Source: Endozoicomonas euniceicola
GTDB lineage: Bacteria; Pseudomonadota; Gammaproteobacteria; Pseudomonadales; Endozoicomonadaceae
DNA: 64,000 bases
NCBI RefSeq assembly: GCF_025562755.1
Contig: NZ_CP103300.1
Span: forward strand, 5,892,501 to 5,956,500
Direction: 5' to 3'
This document shows positions 1 to 7,707 of this stretch, piece by piece (the first letter of the stretch is position 1; the number at the start of each line of letters is the position of its first letter). The notes under the pieces are model-generated. The model worked only from the letters and a program-made list of their open reading frames with translations. It did no database searches and was not told the origin of the DNA. A program made the position numbers and the translations under genes.

Positions 1-371
1 AGTGCCAGCGCTGCCGCAATAATCAGGCTTTCCCTGACGGGCACACCGAGCAGAGTAAGAATGCCAAAAATGCCAGAGGCACACAGTAGTACCTGTAAAC
101 CACCCAGTCCAAATACTTCCTGCTTCATGGATTTCATACGGCTGATGGAGAATTCCAGGCCCAGGGTGAACAGCAGGAAGACAACCCCGATTTCTGCCAG
201 CAGACTGATATCGAAATCTTCATGAATCAGGCCGGTTGCAGTAGGGCCCAGAACGATGCCAACACTCAGATACCCAAGACTTTCCGGAAGATTAAAGCGA
301 TGAAACAATGATATGGCACAAACAGACAGACCTAGTATCATCATTAACTGGTTGAAAAACGTAAAGTCCAT
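1..371 (-). CDS. Monovalent cation:proton antiporter, CPA2/KefB type (N-terminal part)
   Basis: Reading leftwards from an ATG at 369-371 gives a hydrophobic protein beginning MDFTFFNQLMMILGLSVCAI, with later segments LGYLSVGIVLGP and LLFTLGLEFS. These match the first membrane helices of CPA2 (Kef/NhaS-type) antiporters, where the LGYLxxGxxLGP and LFxxGLE motifs are typical. Family role: K+ or Na+ exchange for protons across the inner membrane. Only about 123 residues lie in the window, so the ion and any C-terminal regulatory domain cannot be judged. It is divergent from the glutaredoxin-like gene, with a 20-bp inverted repeat between them. Confidence 0.8.
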   Translation of the reverse strand, partial: MDFTFFNQLMMILGLSVCAISLFHRFNLPESLGYLSVGIVLGPTATGLIHEDFDISLLAEIGVVFLLFTLGLEFSISRMKSMKQEVFGLGGLQVLLCASGIFGILTLLGVPVRESLIIAAALA

Positions 372-410
372 GCAGGTGGCATCCCGAAATGTCTATTATT
401 TTTTACAATG

Positions 411-454
411 AAAATGCGATGTTCGTCACCCATAGGTGACGAACATCGCATTTT
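411..454. repeat. Perfect 20-bp inverted repeat between divergent genes
   Basis: Arms 411-430 and 435-454 are exact reverse complements around a 4-base loop (cata). The core reads tgcgatgttcgtcacc. It lies upstream of both flanking start codons, so it is not a normal end-of-gene terminator. It could be an operator, a 5'-UTR hairpin or a small palindromic repeat; the sequence does not decide. Confidence 0.7.
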
Positions 455-518
455 CCGCTCATGGCTGCTTTATCGGTATAATTGTACCCTAGTTTGATGA
501 AGATACTGAGGCTGTCGT

Positions 519-764
519 GTGAAAATACTGCATTTATATACCACTTCCGGTTGTCATTTGTGCGAAGAAGCAGAAAAGTTACTAAAAAGGTTGCAAGCGT
601 CTGAGCGAATTCATTGGCAACCGGTTGAAATCAGTGACAGCGATGAATTGATTGACCGTTATGGTGCTCGAATTCCTGTTGTGAAAGAGCAGGGCAGTGA
701 GCAGGAAATCGGTTGGCCATTCAGTCTTGAGGAGTTGCGCTGCTGGGTGAGAAAAGGTTATTAG
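519..764 (+). CDS. Glutaredoxin-family thiol protein (DUF836-like)
   Basis: An 81-residue protein with a thioredoxin-fold start: strand KILHLYTTSGC, then the CxxC pair C12-H-L-C15, and the cis-proline segment ARIPVV near residues 50-55. Small glutaredoxin-like proteins of this type (DUF836) are cytoplasmic thiol-disulfide proteins; the substrate is unknown. The start is a GTG with a gagg Shine-Dalgarno at 508-511, seven bases upstream. The next gene, fieF, follows in the same direction after about 60 bases and may be co-transcribed. Confidence 0.8.
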   Translation: MKILHLYTTSGCHLCEEAEKLLKRLQASERIHWQPVEISDSDELIDRYGARIPVVKEQGSEQEIGWPFSLEELRCWVRKGY

Positions 765-825
765 TAACTGAAGTTGTAAAAAGCAGCCATATACCAATTA
801 AAAATTAATCAGGGAAGGTATTGCC

Positions 826-1695
826 ATGAATCTGGCACAACGCAGTCGATTGATGACCTATGCCACCATCGTTTCAGTGATGACTGCCTTGTTGCTGATT
901 GTTGTCAAGGTCATCGCCTGGACCATGACCGGTTCACTCAGCCTGCTGGCCACAATGGTGGACTCCGTGATGGACGCTGTTGCTTCACTGATCACCCTGG
1001 TTGCCGTTCGAATTTCCCTGGCGCCTGCCGACGATGAGCACCGCTTTGGTCATGGCAAAGCAGAATACCTGTCTGTGCTGATGCAGGCGGTTTTTATTTC
1101 CGGTTCAGCCATTATCCTCTTTTTGCAGGCCGCCAGGCGGCTGACTTCAGACAGCACACCACTGGTTAATGAGGATATTGGTATTGCGGTCATGGTTATC
1201 TCCATTTCTGCCACAACCGCATTACTGATGTTTCAGCGTTACGTTGTCCGGCGTACCGGTTCTACCGCTATTGCTGCCGATGCCATGCACTATAAAGTTG
1301 ATCTGCTGACTAATACGGCGGTTATTGTTGCCCTGATGACATCAATTTATGGCTATCCTTCCATGGACAGTATCCTGACCATTGCCATTGCCGTTTATAT
1401 GCTGACAGGCGTTGTACGACTGGTATGGGAAGCTATAAAACACCTGATGGATCACTCCCTGCCGGTGGAGCAGTTACAGGAAATTGAACGTCGCTGTCTG
1501 TCTGTGGAAGGCGTGGTCGGTGTGCATGAAATCCGCACTCGTGTCTCCGGGCAGATTCCCTTTATTCAGCTGCATCTTGACCTTGACGGCGAACTGACAC
1601 TCAGGGAAGCCCACGATATCGGTTATCAGGCAAAACAGTCTGTTCTGGAATGGTTGCCCAACGCCGACATTATTATTCACCTTGATCCAGATTGA
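826..1695 (+). CDS. fieF: Cation diffusion facilitator, FieF/YiiP type
   Basis: A 289-residue inner-membrane divalent-metal/proton antiporter, the usual length for FieF. The transmembrane metal site is visible: D46 and D50 in DSVMD in TM2, and the matching ADAMHYKVD in TM5. The cytoplasmic loop has HRFGHGKAE, and the C-terminal domain (VVGVHEIRTR, HLDLD) is the ferredoxin-like zinc-sensing dimer domain. Known FieF proteins export Zn2+ or Fe2+. The last 23 bases overlap the convergent tatD gene. Confidence 0.93.
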   Translation: MNLAQRSRLMTYATIVSVMTALLLIVVKVIAWTMTGSLSLLATMVDSVMDAVASLITLVAVRISLAPADDEHRFGHGKAEYLSVLMQAVFISGSAIILFLQAARRLTSDSTPLVNEDIGIAVMVISISATTALLMFQRYVVRRTGSTAIAADAMHYKVDLLTNTAVIVALMTSIYGYPSMDSILTIAIAVYMLTGVVRLVWEAIKHLMDHSLPVEQLQEIERRCLSVEGVVGVHEIRTRVSGQIPFIQLHLDLDGELTLREAHDIGYQAKQSVLEWLPNADIIIHLDPD

Positions 1696-2467
1696 AAAAC
1701 GCTCTGGCTGTGTTGCTGGTTTCTCGTATCACCTGTTCAGGGGTTTTATCCGTATGTTCAGCAATTGTTTTGGCGACCCAGGGCAGGAATGCCGGTTCAT
1801 TACGGCGATTTTCAGGCTTTTTATCCATGGTTCTTGGCAATAGCCAGGGCGAATCGGTTTCAATCATCATCCGGTTTTGAGGAATATCTTTCAGCAATGG
1901 ATGCAAATGCGTTCCCCGTCGTTCATCACAGACCCAGCCAGTGATGCCAATGTGCAAATCCAGATCCAGATAACGATACAGCGCCTCTTTGTCCGCAGTA
2001 AAACAGTGAACCACCAGTCCGCTGAGCTCATCCCGAACTTCCCGGACAATGTCGTAAAAACGCTGTGATGCATCCCGCTCATGGCAAAAGGCTGGCATAT
2101 TATGTTGTATAGCCAGCTCCAGCTGGCGTTCAAAAACACTTTCCTGAATCGGGCGGGGAGAAAAGTCACGGTTAAAATCCAGCCCCATTTCTCCGGCCGC
2201 CACGACTTTATCTTCCTGAAACAAAGAAGACAGTTCTTTAAAACTACCCTCGGTTGCCTCTTTGGCGCTGTGAGGGTGAATGCCTGCGGTTGAGTAACAG
2301 TGGGGGGCAAATTCCCGTGCCAACTGCAATGCCGCTACGGATTCTTCAATGTCGGTGCCGGTGAGAATCAATGTGTTGACACCCACTTCAACGGCGCGTT
2401 CAACAACCGTTTCACGGTCACGGTTAAACTGTTTATCGGTCAGGTTAACACCAATATCAATCATCAA
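1673..2467 (-). CDS. tatD: TatD-family metal-dependent DNase
   Basis: A 264-residue TIM-barrel metal-dependent hydrolase. Family motifs are in place: MIDIGVNLTD at the N-terminus, GIHPHSA around residue 60, GEMGLDFNRDFSP around 93, HCFTAD in the middle and the metal-binding ETDSPWLLP near residue 205. TatD enzymes are 3'-5' exonucleases acting in DNA repair and nucleic acid turnover in the cytoplasm. Convergent with fieF (23-base overlap) and divergent from the MOSC gene. Confidence 0.92.
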   Translation of the reverse strand: MMIDIGVNLTDKQFNRDRETVVERAVEVGVNTLILTGTDIEESVAALQLAREFAPHCYSTAGIHPHSAKEATEGSFKELSSLFQEDKVVAAGEMGLDFNRDFSPRPIQESVFERQLELAIQHNMPAFCHERDASQRFYDIVREVRDELSGLVVHCFTADKEALYRYLDLDLHIGITGWVCDERRGTHLHPLLKDIPQNRMMIETDSPWLLPRTMDKKPENRRNEPAFLPWVAKTIAEHTDKTPEQVIRETSNTARAFFNLDQGE

Positions 2468-2530
2468 ACTGGTTTACCAAAGGTTTATAAGTTTCTGTGA
2501 GCTAAGAATATTATGGTATTCTGCGGTGGC

Positions 2531-2577
2531 TACCCAAATCGTGCAAGTAGCCCCTGTACCGGGGTTACCTAAATCGT
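2531..2577. repeat. Direct repeat with hairpin upstream of the MOSC gene
   Basis: The 12-mer tacc(c/t)aaatcgt occurs at 2531-2542 and 2566-2577, 35 bases apart start to start. Between them gtagcccc and ggggttac (about 2547-2568) can form a hairpin with one G-U pair. It sits in the tatD/MOSC divergent intergenic region, about 30 bases before the MOSC start. A regulator site or leader structure is possible. Confidence 0.4.
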
Positions 2578-2605
2578 TCGTACCCATATACAGTAAGGAA
2601 CAAGC

Positions 2606-3451
2606 GTGACCTCTGATCAACACCCCCTCTTTGTCACTGAGCTGGCTATTTACCCGATCAAATCGACTCGCAGAGTCCCGGTGCAGCAGGCACGAGTTGT
2701 GACTACTGGCTTTGCCCATGATCGGCGCTGGATGCTGGTTGATCCGGAAGGGAAGTTTATTACCCAGCGCCAGCATCCGAAAATGGTTCATATCGTTGCA
2801 CAACCTGATGATCAGGGCATTATTGTTGATGCGCCTGGCATGAACGAAATACACATTGCGCAACCTTTTTTAGAAGGAGTTTTAGAACAAGTTTTACAAC
2901 AAGAGTCACGTCATCGCTTCGAAGTGACCGTCTGGAAAGACCAGTGTGGAGCATTAGACGCTGGTGATCAGGCGGCGCAGTGGTTCAGTGAGTATATGGG
3001 CTTTAACTGTCGTTTGGTTTTTATGGATGATGGCTGTCAGCGCCCGGTTGACCAGCGTTATGGGCTGACCAGCGACCTGACCAGTTTTTCCGATGGTTTC
3101 CCGTTTCTGCTGACTTCCGAAACCTCGCTGGCTGACCTGAACGGGCGGCTTGATCAGCCTGTACCAATGGATCGTTTCCGCGCCAATATTGTTATTAACG
3201 GTCTGGAAGCTTTTGCAGAGGATAACTGGCAGCGTATTCGTATAGGTTCGGTGGAATTCAGGGTATCCAAAGCCTGTACCCGCTGTATCATGACCACCGT
3301 AGATACCCAAACAGGGATAAAGGGCAAAGAACCTCTGCAGACACTGGCCAGCTATCGCAGAGGGGAGAAGGGCGTACTGTTTGGTATGAACCTTAATCAC
3401 GACAGTGAAGGTGTTATATCAGTAGGTGATTCGGTAGAGATTCTGGACTGA
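2606..3451 (+). CDS. MOSC-domain molybdenum-cofactor protein, YcbX-like
   Basis: A 281-residue protein with an N-terminal beta-barrel domain (LAIYPIKSTRRVPVQQA, then GFAHDRRWMLVD) followed by a MOSC domain. The Moco-binding part carries the conserved cysteine region FRVSKACTRCIMTTVD around residues 230-245. YcbX-type proteins use a cysteine-ligated Mo cofactor to reduce N-hydroxylated compounds. The start is a GTG with aagga six bases upstream. A bidirectional hairpin follows the stop. Confidence 0.88.
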   Translation: MTSDQHPLFVTELAIYPIKSTRRVPVQQARVVTTGFAHDRRWMLVDPEGKFITQRQHPKMVHIVAQPDDQGIIVDAPGMNEIHIAQPFLEGVLEQVLQQESRHRFEVTVWKDQCGALDAGDQAAQWFSEYMGFNCRLVFMDDGCQRPVDQRYGLTSDLTSFSDGFPFLLTSETSLADLNGRLDQPVPMDRFRANIVINGLEAFAEDNWQRIRIGSVEFRVSKACTRCIMTTVDTQTGIKGKEPLQTLASYRRGEKGVLFGMNLNHDSEGVISVGDSVEILD

Positions 3452-3460
3452 TAATCATGA

Positions 3461-3490
3461 AACTCTACAGGCTGGATAACCTGTAGAGTT
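3461..3490. terminator. Bidirectional hairpin between convergent MOSC gene and xthA
   Basis: The arms aactctacagg (3461-3471) and cctgtagagtt (3480-3490) are perfectly complementary with an 8-base loop. The position between two converging stop codons fits a shared terminator, although the T-run is short (cagttt). Confidence 0.65.
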
Positions 3491-3494
3491 CAGT

Positions 3495-4313
3495 TTAAAA
3501 ATCGAAATCCACCCATAGCGGTGCATGATCCGAAGGTTTCTCCATACTGCGGATATCGTAGTCAATGCCGGTGCTCAGGCATTTTTCTATCATGGACGCC
3601 GTAGCCAGTATGCCATCAATTCTCAGTCCACGCTTCGGTTCACGCTCGAAGCCCCGGCTGCGGTAGTCAAACCAGCTGTAGAGTTCATCAACGGCTTCTG
3701 GTGGAGTCTCCCGGTAGCAGTCCTGCAATCCCCAGCTTAACAGCGTTTGAAACCATTCCCGCTCTTCCGGCAGAAAGCTACATTTACCAGTGCGCAGCCA
3801 GCGTTTGGCATTGTCAGCGCCAATGCCTATGTCAGCATCAGTGGGGGAGATGTTGAAGTCCCCCATAACAACCATATTGGAGTCCGGCTTACAGGATGTT
3901 TTAAGCGTTGTCATGAGGTCCTGATAAAACTGTTTCTTGGCTGGAAATTTAACAGGGTGCTCCCGGCTTTCACCTTGTGGAAAGTAGCCATTAATCACGG
4001 TATAGAGGCTACCGCTGGCCGTTTCATAGTCAGCAATAATCATTCGGCGCTGGGCATCTTCAGCATCAGAAAGATAGCCTTTCTGCACCTGCACAGGTTT
4101 CCGTTTGCTCATCAGGCCAACACCATAATGAGTTTTCTGGCCAAAATACTCAATGTGATAACCAAGGGATTCAATGGCTTCGACTGGAAAATCTTCATCG
4201 GCGACTTTAATTTCCTGCAGGCCAATCACTTCAGGTTCGTGCTTCTGAATCAGAGCTTCCAGTTGGTGTAGTCGGGCACGAATTCCATTGACATTAAATG
4301 TGATGATCTTCAT
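3495..4313 (-). CDS. xthA: Exodeoxyribonuclease III
   Basis: A 272-residue AP endonuclease/3'-5' exonuclease of the EEP fold; E. coli ExoIII is 268. Catalytic landmarks are present in order: NVNGIRAR at the N-terminus, the Mg-binding glutamate in GLQEIK, the YFPQG motif, GDFNISP, GLRIDGIL and the terminal SDHAPLWVDFDF. It acts in base-excision repair in the cytoplasm. Convergent with the MOSC gene. Confidence 0.95.
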   Translation of the reverse strand: MKIITFNVNGIRARLHQLEALIQKHEPEVIGLQEIKVADEDFPVEAIESLGYHIEYFGQKTHYGVGLMSKRKPVQVQKGYLSDAEDAQRRMIIADYETASGSLYTVINGYFPQGESREHPVKFPAKKQFYQDLMTTLKTSCKPDSNMVVMGDFNISPTDADIGIGADNAKRWLRTGKCSFLPEEREWFQTLLSWGLQDCYRETPPEAVDELYSWFDYRSRGFEREPKRGLRIDGILATASMIEKCLSTGIDYDIRSMEKPSDHAPLWVDFDF

Positions 4314-4431
4314 TCCAGTCTGTCTCTTTTTGTGGTCGCTGGAGGGGCATCATACCCAACCCGGCAAAGGGAGGAAACCTGTAGTAATGAGGCCGAGGTT
4401 TGTACCAGCTGAAAACTTATGGAGATACTTT

Positions 4432-4467
4432 TCCCCCTGATCCCCCTGATCCCCCTGATCCCCCTGA
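4432..4467. repeat. Four tandem copies of a 9-bp unit
   Basis: The unit tccccctga is repeated four times without change just before the candidate promoter of the first effector-like gene. Identical short repeats like this can change copy number by slippage. Confidence 0.85.
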
Positions 4468-4483
4468 ATTTATATTAATGCTG

Positions 4484-4489
4484 TATAAT
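4484..4489 (+). promoter_or_regulatory. Candidate -10 box for the first paralogue
   Basis: A perfect tataat preceded by tg lies about 36 bases upstream of the preferred ATG at 4525. No good -35 is seen at the usual spacing, and the tandem repeat occupies that area. The paralogue downstream has the same tgtataat at 5624-5631. Confidence 0.35.
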
Positions 4490-4524
4490 TGGCATGGGCT
4501 AACCTCAGTGTCGAAGAGCTTCTC

Positions 4525-5274
4525 ATGTTTAAAACCGGCAGCACCTATAGTTTATCCAGTTTCAGATCCAGCTTCACCAGAGCCAGATCAGGCTCACAAG
4601 GCTCCAGCAGCTACCAGATAAGTCGGAGGCACTATAACCAGCTAGCGGCTGCCAGACTTCATGGGCTTGAGATTGAAAAACACGCAGGCGTAGGGATTTC
4701 ATTGGTATGGATAAAATTTAATTTAGACTTTGGAAATGAAGCAAGCGTATTGTCAGCTATAAACTCCTTACTTGCTGTAGAACAAGCCAGTGAAATCGAT
4801 GAAGAAGTTATTCAACGCATTAACCCAACCTTTGGGCTGAATAATCCGAGAGCTCCTGCTCCCTGTTATAATATCGATATATTATTTGCCTGCATCAATA
4901 GGTCATGTACCACGCGAGCGATTGGTTTTTACTTTAACCGGCCCGATATAAATGGCTTGATAGGAATAAACAACATAATCAGTCTTGTACAAAAAAATTA
5001 TGACTTTATAGGGATTTTACTCCGGGTGGGTCCAATCTCGGCAACCTCAGGCGCAATAGCTGTTTGTAAAAAAGGCGAGCTATTTAAGTTTTTTACCCAT
5101 CAATCTGGTGAATCATTAGTTAGCTTGGATTCGTTAGGTGATTACTTTGAAAAATTATCTAAAAAAACGGCGATGATGAATTATAAGCATGTTTGCTTAT
5201 TTGAGGTTAACTCCTTAAGTCCGAAAGTTTTTAGCAGGAATAGAGCTTCTGGCACGAGTGATACTTATTTATGA
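4525..5274 (+). CDS. Unknown protein, paralogue A; candidate secreted effector
   Basis: About 249 residues from the ATG at 4525; an in-frame TTG at 4489 would overlap the -10 box. The first 30 residues are rich in Ser, Thr and Arg, then a compact domain begins at SRRHYNQL. It is roughly half identical to the gene at 5667: shared blocks include EKHAG(V/I)GI, EIIQRINP-like, YNIDILFACIN, SCTT, FFTHQ and MNYKH. No family was recognised with certainty. The order G-h-G-I-x-L-x-W, then SGAIAV, then FFTHQ recalls the Cys/His/Asp blocks of YopT (C58) proteases, but all three catalytic residues would be replaced. The Ser/Thr-rich N-terminus, AT-rich context and mobile-element neighbours suggest horizontal acquisition. 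Confidence 0.6.
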   Translation: MFKTGSTYSLSSFRSSFTRARSGSQGSSSYQISRRHYNQLAAARLHGLEIEKHAGVGISLVWIKFNLDFGNEASVLSAINSLLAVEQASEIDEEVIQRINPTFGLNNPRAPAPCYNIDILFACINRSCTTRAIGFYFNRPDINGLIGINNIISLVQKNYDFIGILLRVGPISATSGAIAVCKKGELFKFFTHQSGESLVSLDSLGDYFEKLSKKTAMMNYKHVCLFEVNSLSPKVFSRNRASGTSDTYL

Positions 5275-5324
5275 CTGGTTCTTATTGGTTTCTACGCAAT
5301 ATAGATAACACCTGTCGTTTGGTA

Positions 5325-5356
5325 TCATTACTGCCTCATCGATGAGGCAGTAATGA
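5325..5356. repeat. Perfect 32-bp palindrome at the IS630 remnant
   Basis: Positions 5325-5340 (core attactgcctcatc) and 5341-5356 are exact reverse complements with no loop. The palindrome runs into the first codons of the IS630-like fragment at 5353, so it may be a leftover transposon end or a hairpin controlling the old transposase. Confidence 0.65.
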
Positions 5357-5460
5357 ATAATGTTGACGGACGCAAAATCTCGGATCAGGTCAGGGAACAA
5401 ATACGATTTGAGGCCATTAAATACTGGCATGCAGGCATGAGCCCTTCCAGTACAGCCAAG
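5353..5460 (+). pseudogene. IS630-type transposase, N-terminal remnant
   Basis: The translation MNNVDGRKISDQ, then REQIRFEAIKYWHAGMSPSS, resembles the HTH start of IS630-family transposases (DGRKL...L..IR..AV..V..G.S). After about 36 residues the similarity stops and the frame drifts into unrelated sequence. Only the N-terminus survives, lying between the two effector-like paralogues. Confidence 0.55.
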
Positions 5461-5625
5461 TCAGAGAGTCATTGCGGCAGACGGAGGCTATCAAGGGGCT
5501 CACTCCTGTGGTGTATGCCTGCAGGCAGTGTTATGTATAATGCTCAAAGATCAATAAACGTCACTGGCATTATATTAGCAGCGCTACCCATACAATTCCT
5601 TTATAGTGGCCATTCGTCAATATTG

Positions 5626-5631
5626 TATAAT
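5626..5631 (+). promoter_or_regulatory. Candidate -10 box for the second paralogue
   Basis: A tataat preceded by tg lies about 36 bases before the ATG at 5667, matching the placement before the first paralogue. The Shine-Dalgarno gagg (5655-5658) lies inside the palindrome gaggtacctc (5655-5664), so it could be hidden in a short hairpin. Confidence 0.35.
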
Positions 5632-5666
5632 AAACATAAACCGGATCACGAATTGAGGTACCTCCT

Positions 5667-6413
5667 ATGTTAAGATCCAACAGCCGCCTGAGCTTAACCC
5701 CCTCTTACGACGGCACAACGAACCCCACACACCATGTAAGCCGGAGACGTTTCAACCAGCTTGAGGCTGCCAGAAAGCATGGACTTCGTTTGGAAAAACA
5801 TGCAGGGATTGGGATTGCGTTGATATGGATAAAATATAATATATGGTTTAAAAAAAGAGGAGATTGCTTATGGTCAGCGATGAAGTCCGTTGTTGCTTTG
5901 CAGCAAGCCAATGAAATTGATGCCGAAATTATTCAACGCATTAACCCGGTCTTCGGGCTGGACGATTGGAGAAGGCCTGCTCCTACCTACAATATCGATA
6001 TATTATTTGCATGTATCAATAAGTCATGTACTACGCATGCGCTTGGTTTTCACCTTAACTTGCCGAAAACAAGCAACTTGGTAACCATAGAAAACGTATC
6101 CAGCCTTTTGCAAAATGATTCTGATTTTATGGGAGTTATACTCAGATTGGGTTCACTCTCCGCAACCGCTGGTACAATCGCTGTTTATAAAAAGAGGGGG
6201 GTGTTTAGGTTTTTTACCCACCAATTTGGTTTCTCCGAAGTCGGTCCAGCTGCATTGATAGAATTTTTTGGAAATTTATCTAAAACAGCAGGGTTTATGA
6301 ATTATAAGCACGCATGTTTTTTTGAAGTAGTACCCTTCACCCCAGACTTCTTCCGCAGGACCAGTTCTTCCAATAGAGATGGTGCTAGTGCTAGTGCTAG
6401 TGCTTACGTTTGA
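5667..6413 (+). CDS. Unknown protein, paralogue B; candidate secreted effector
   Basis: A 248-residue paralogue of the protein at 4525, about half identical over residues 28-225. Conserved blocks are SRRRFNQLEAARKHGL, EKHAGIGIALIWIKYN, NEID then IIQRINPVFGL, YNIDILFACINKSCTT, LSATAGTIAVYKK, FRFFTHQFG and MNYKHACFFEV. The C-terminus ends in alternating Ser-Ala from a 6-base repeat (gctagt). As with paralogue A, a distant YopT/C58-like layout lacking Cys, His and Asp is possible but unproven. No signal peptide or membrane segment is seen. A type III or other effector role is inference from composition and context. Confidence 0.6.
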   Translation: MLRSNSRLSLTPSYDGTTNPTHHVSRRRFNQLEAARKHGLRLEKHAGIGIALIWIKYNIWFKKRGDCLWSAMKSVVALQQANEIDAEIIQRINPVFGLDDWRRPAPTYNIDILFACINKSCTTHALGFHLNLPKTSNLVTIENVSSLLQNDSDFMGVILRLGSLSATAGTIAVYKKRGVFRFFTHQFGFSEVGPAALIEFFGNLSKTAGFMNYKHACFFEVVPFTPDFFRRTSSSNRDGASASASAYV

Positions 6414-6512
6414 TTGCTCTTGTCTCTTGCAGTGGAGCTACAGACTTATGAACCTGTGAGAAATTAAAAAATACTACTAATGGCAGCTTGTCGCAGGGGA
6501 TGAAGTCGAGTA

Positions 6513-7703
6513 GTGTCACTGCTTACAAATAACAAAAATGTAGTTACAGGGATCGTAATCACCATCATGTTAAATGCAAAACTTCCTGGTAAATCCTGGC
6601 TGGCAGCGGTTTCGACAGCCATTGTCTTGGGGGGGTATCTGCTGACGGCTGATATTACCAATATCAATGACCCCAACAAAAATCAGGCACCACCTGACTC
6701 CGCCCCAACTTCAAGTACTGAACCTCGTATTGCTGAAAAGAGCCTGCCAACAGTTAATGCCCGACAGTTTGCTCATGAACAGATTCCAATGACCTTGACG
6801 CTATATGGTCGAACCAGGCCTGACCGGATTATTACTGTCAGCTCAGAGCTTGCTGCACGAATTGTTGGTGTAAAGGCTGAACGGGGTTCCCTGATCAGGA
6901 AAGGAGAGACTCTGATCAGCCTGCGGGAAGGAAACCTCAGGGCTGAGTTGAAGTCTGCCAGGGCCCAGGTTAAAAAAGCCCGACTGGATCTGGACTCAGC
7001 CCTGGCTCTACAAAAGAAAAAACTGATTGCCGATAACCAGTTGCCCCAGCTGGAGCTGGCCGTGGCTGAAGCTGAGTCCCGCTTGCAGAGCTTGCAGATT
7101 GACCTGAATAACACCCGTATAGAAGCACCGGTCGATGGTATTCTGCATCATCGTATGGTGGAACTGGGTGATTTTATTGATCGTGGTAACCCGGTTGCCG
7201 AAATTCTTGATCTGGACCCGCTGATTGTGTCCGTTGATGTCACTCAGGAATTTATAGAGTCTTTGACTTCTGGTGATAAAGCAGAGATCAGGCTGCTGGG
7301 GGAACGGTCAGCCGTAGCAACCGTTCGATATATATCACGCAAGGCCAATGATGCAACGCGTACTTTTAATGTGGAACTGGCTATAGATAACCCTGATATG
7401 AAACTGCCTGCCGGTCTTAGCGTTGAAGCTGATCTGGTAATGGGGCAGGTCAGGGCGGTTGAACTCAGCCCGGCATTACTAAGCCTGAATGAGAGTGGGA
7501 CACCCGGCATCAAGTGGGTCGACCGAAATAATATTGTGCAGTTTACGCCTGCCGAGATCGTAAAAACCGGCAGCAACAGTCTCTGGCTCAGCGGCATTCC
7601 AACCAATGCCCGCATCATTACCCGTGGACAGGGTTTTGTAAAAGAAGGAAGTCCTGTGGCAGTAGTAGCTGCCAGTGACGCCAACCTGGTCGCCGGGGAG
7701 TAA
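6513..7703 (+). CDS. RND efflux periplasmic adaptor (membrane fusion protein)
   Basis: Up to 396 residues with an N-terminal signal/anchor segment (WLAAVSTAIVLGGYLLTA). It has the split lipoyl-hairpin layout of HlyD/AcrA adaptors: GERGSLIRKGETLISL-like half, alpha-hairpin of about 70 residues, then TRIEAPVDGILHHRMVELGD. The C-terminal membrane-proximal domain ends near residue 390. It links the inner-membrane pump to an outer-membrane channel in the periplasm. The start is uncertain: GTG at 6513 or ATG at 6567, neither with an ideal Shine-Dalgarno. The pump gene follows after five bases. No TolC-type gene is adjacent. Confidence 0.88.
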   Translation: MSLLTNNKNVVTGIVITIMLNAKLPGKSWLAAVSTAIVLGGYLLTADITNINDPNKNQAPPDSAPTSSTEPRIAEKSLPTVNARQFAHEQIPMTLTLYGRTRPDRIITVSSELAARIVGVKAERGSLIRKGETLISLREGNLRAELKSARAQVKKARLDLDSALALQKKKLIADNQLPQLELAVAEAESRLQSLQIDLNNTRIEAPVDGILHHRMVELGDFIDRGNPVAEILDLDPLIVSVDVTQEFIESLTSGDKAEIRLLGERSAVATVRYISRKANDATRTFNVELAIDNPDMKLPAGLSVEADLVMGQVRAVELSPALLSLNESGTPGIKWVDRNNIVQFTPAEIVKTGSNSLWLSGIPTNARIITRGQGFVKEGSPVAVVAASDANLVAGE

Positions 7704-7707
7704 CAAT

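Noticed and set aside
5275..5666. A coding gene of ~106 residues between the two effector-like paralogues
   Set aside because: Only the first ~36 codons resemble a transposase; the rest has no coding character.
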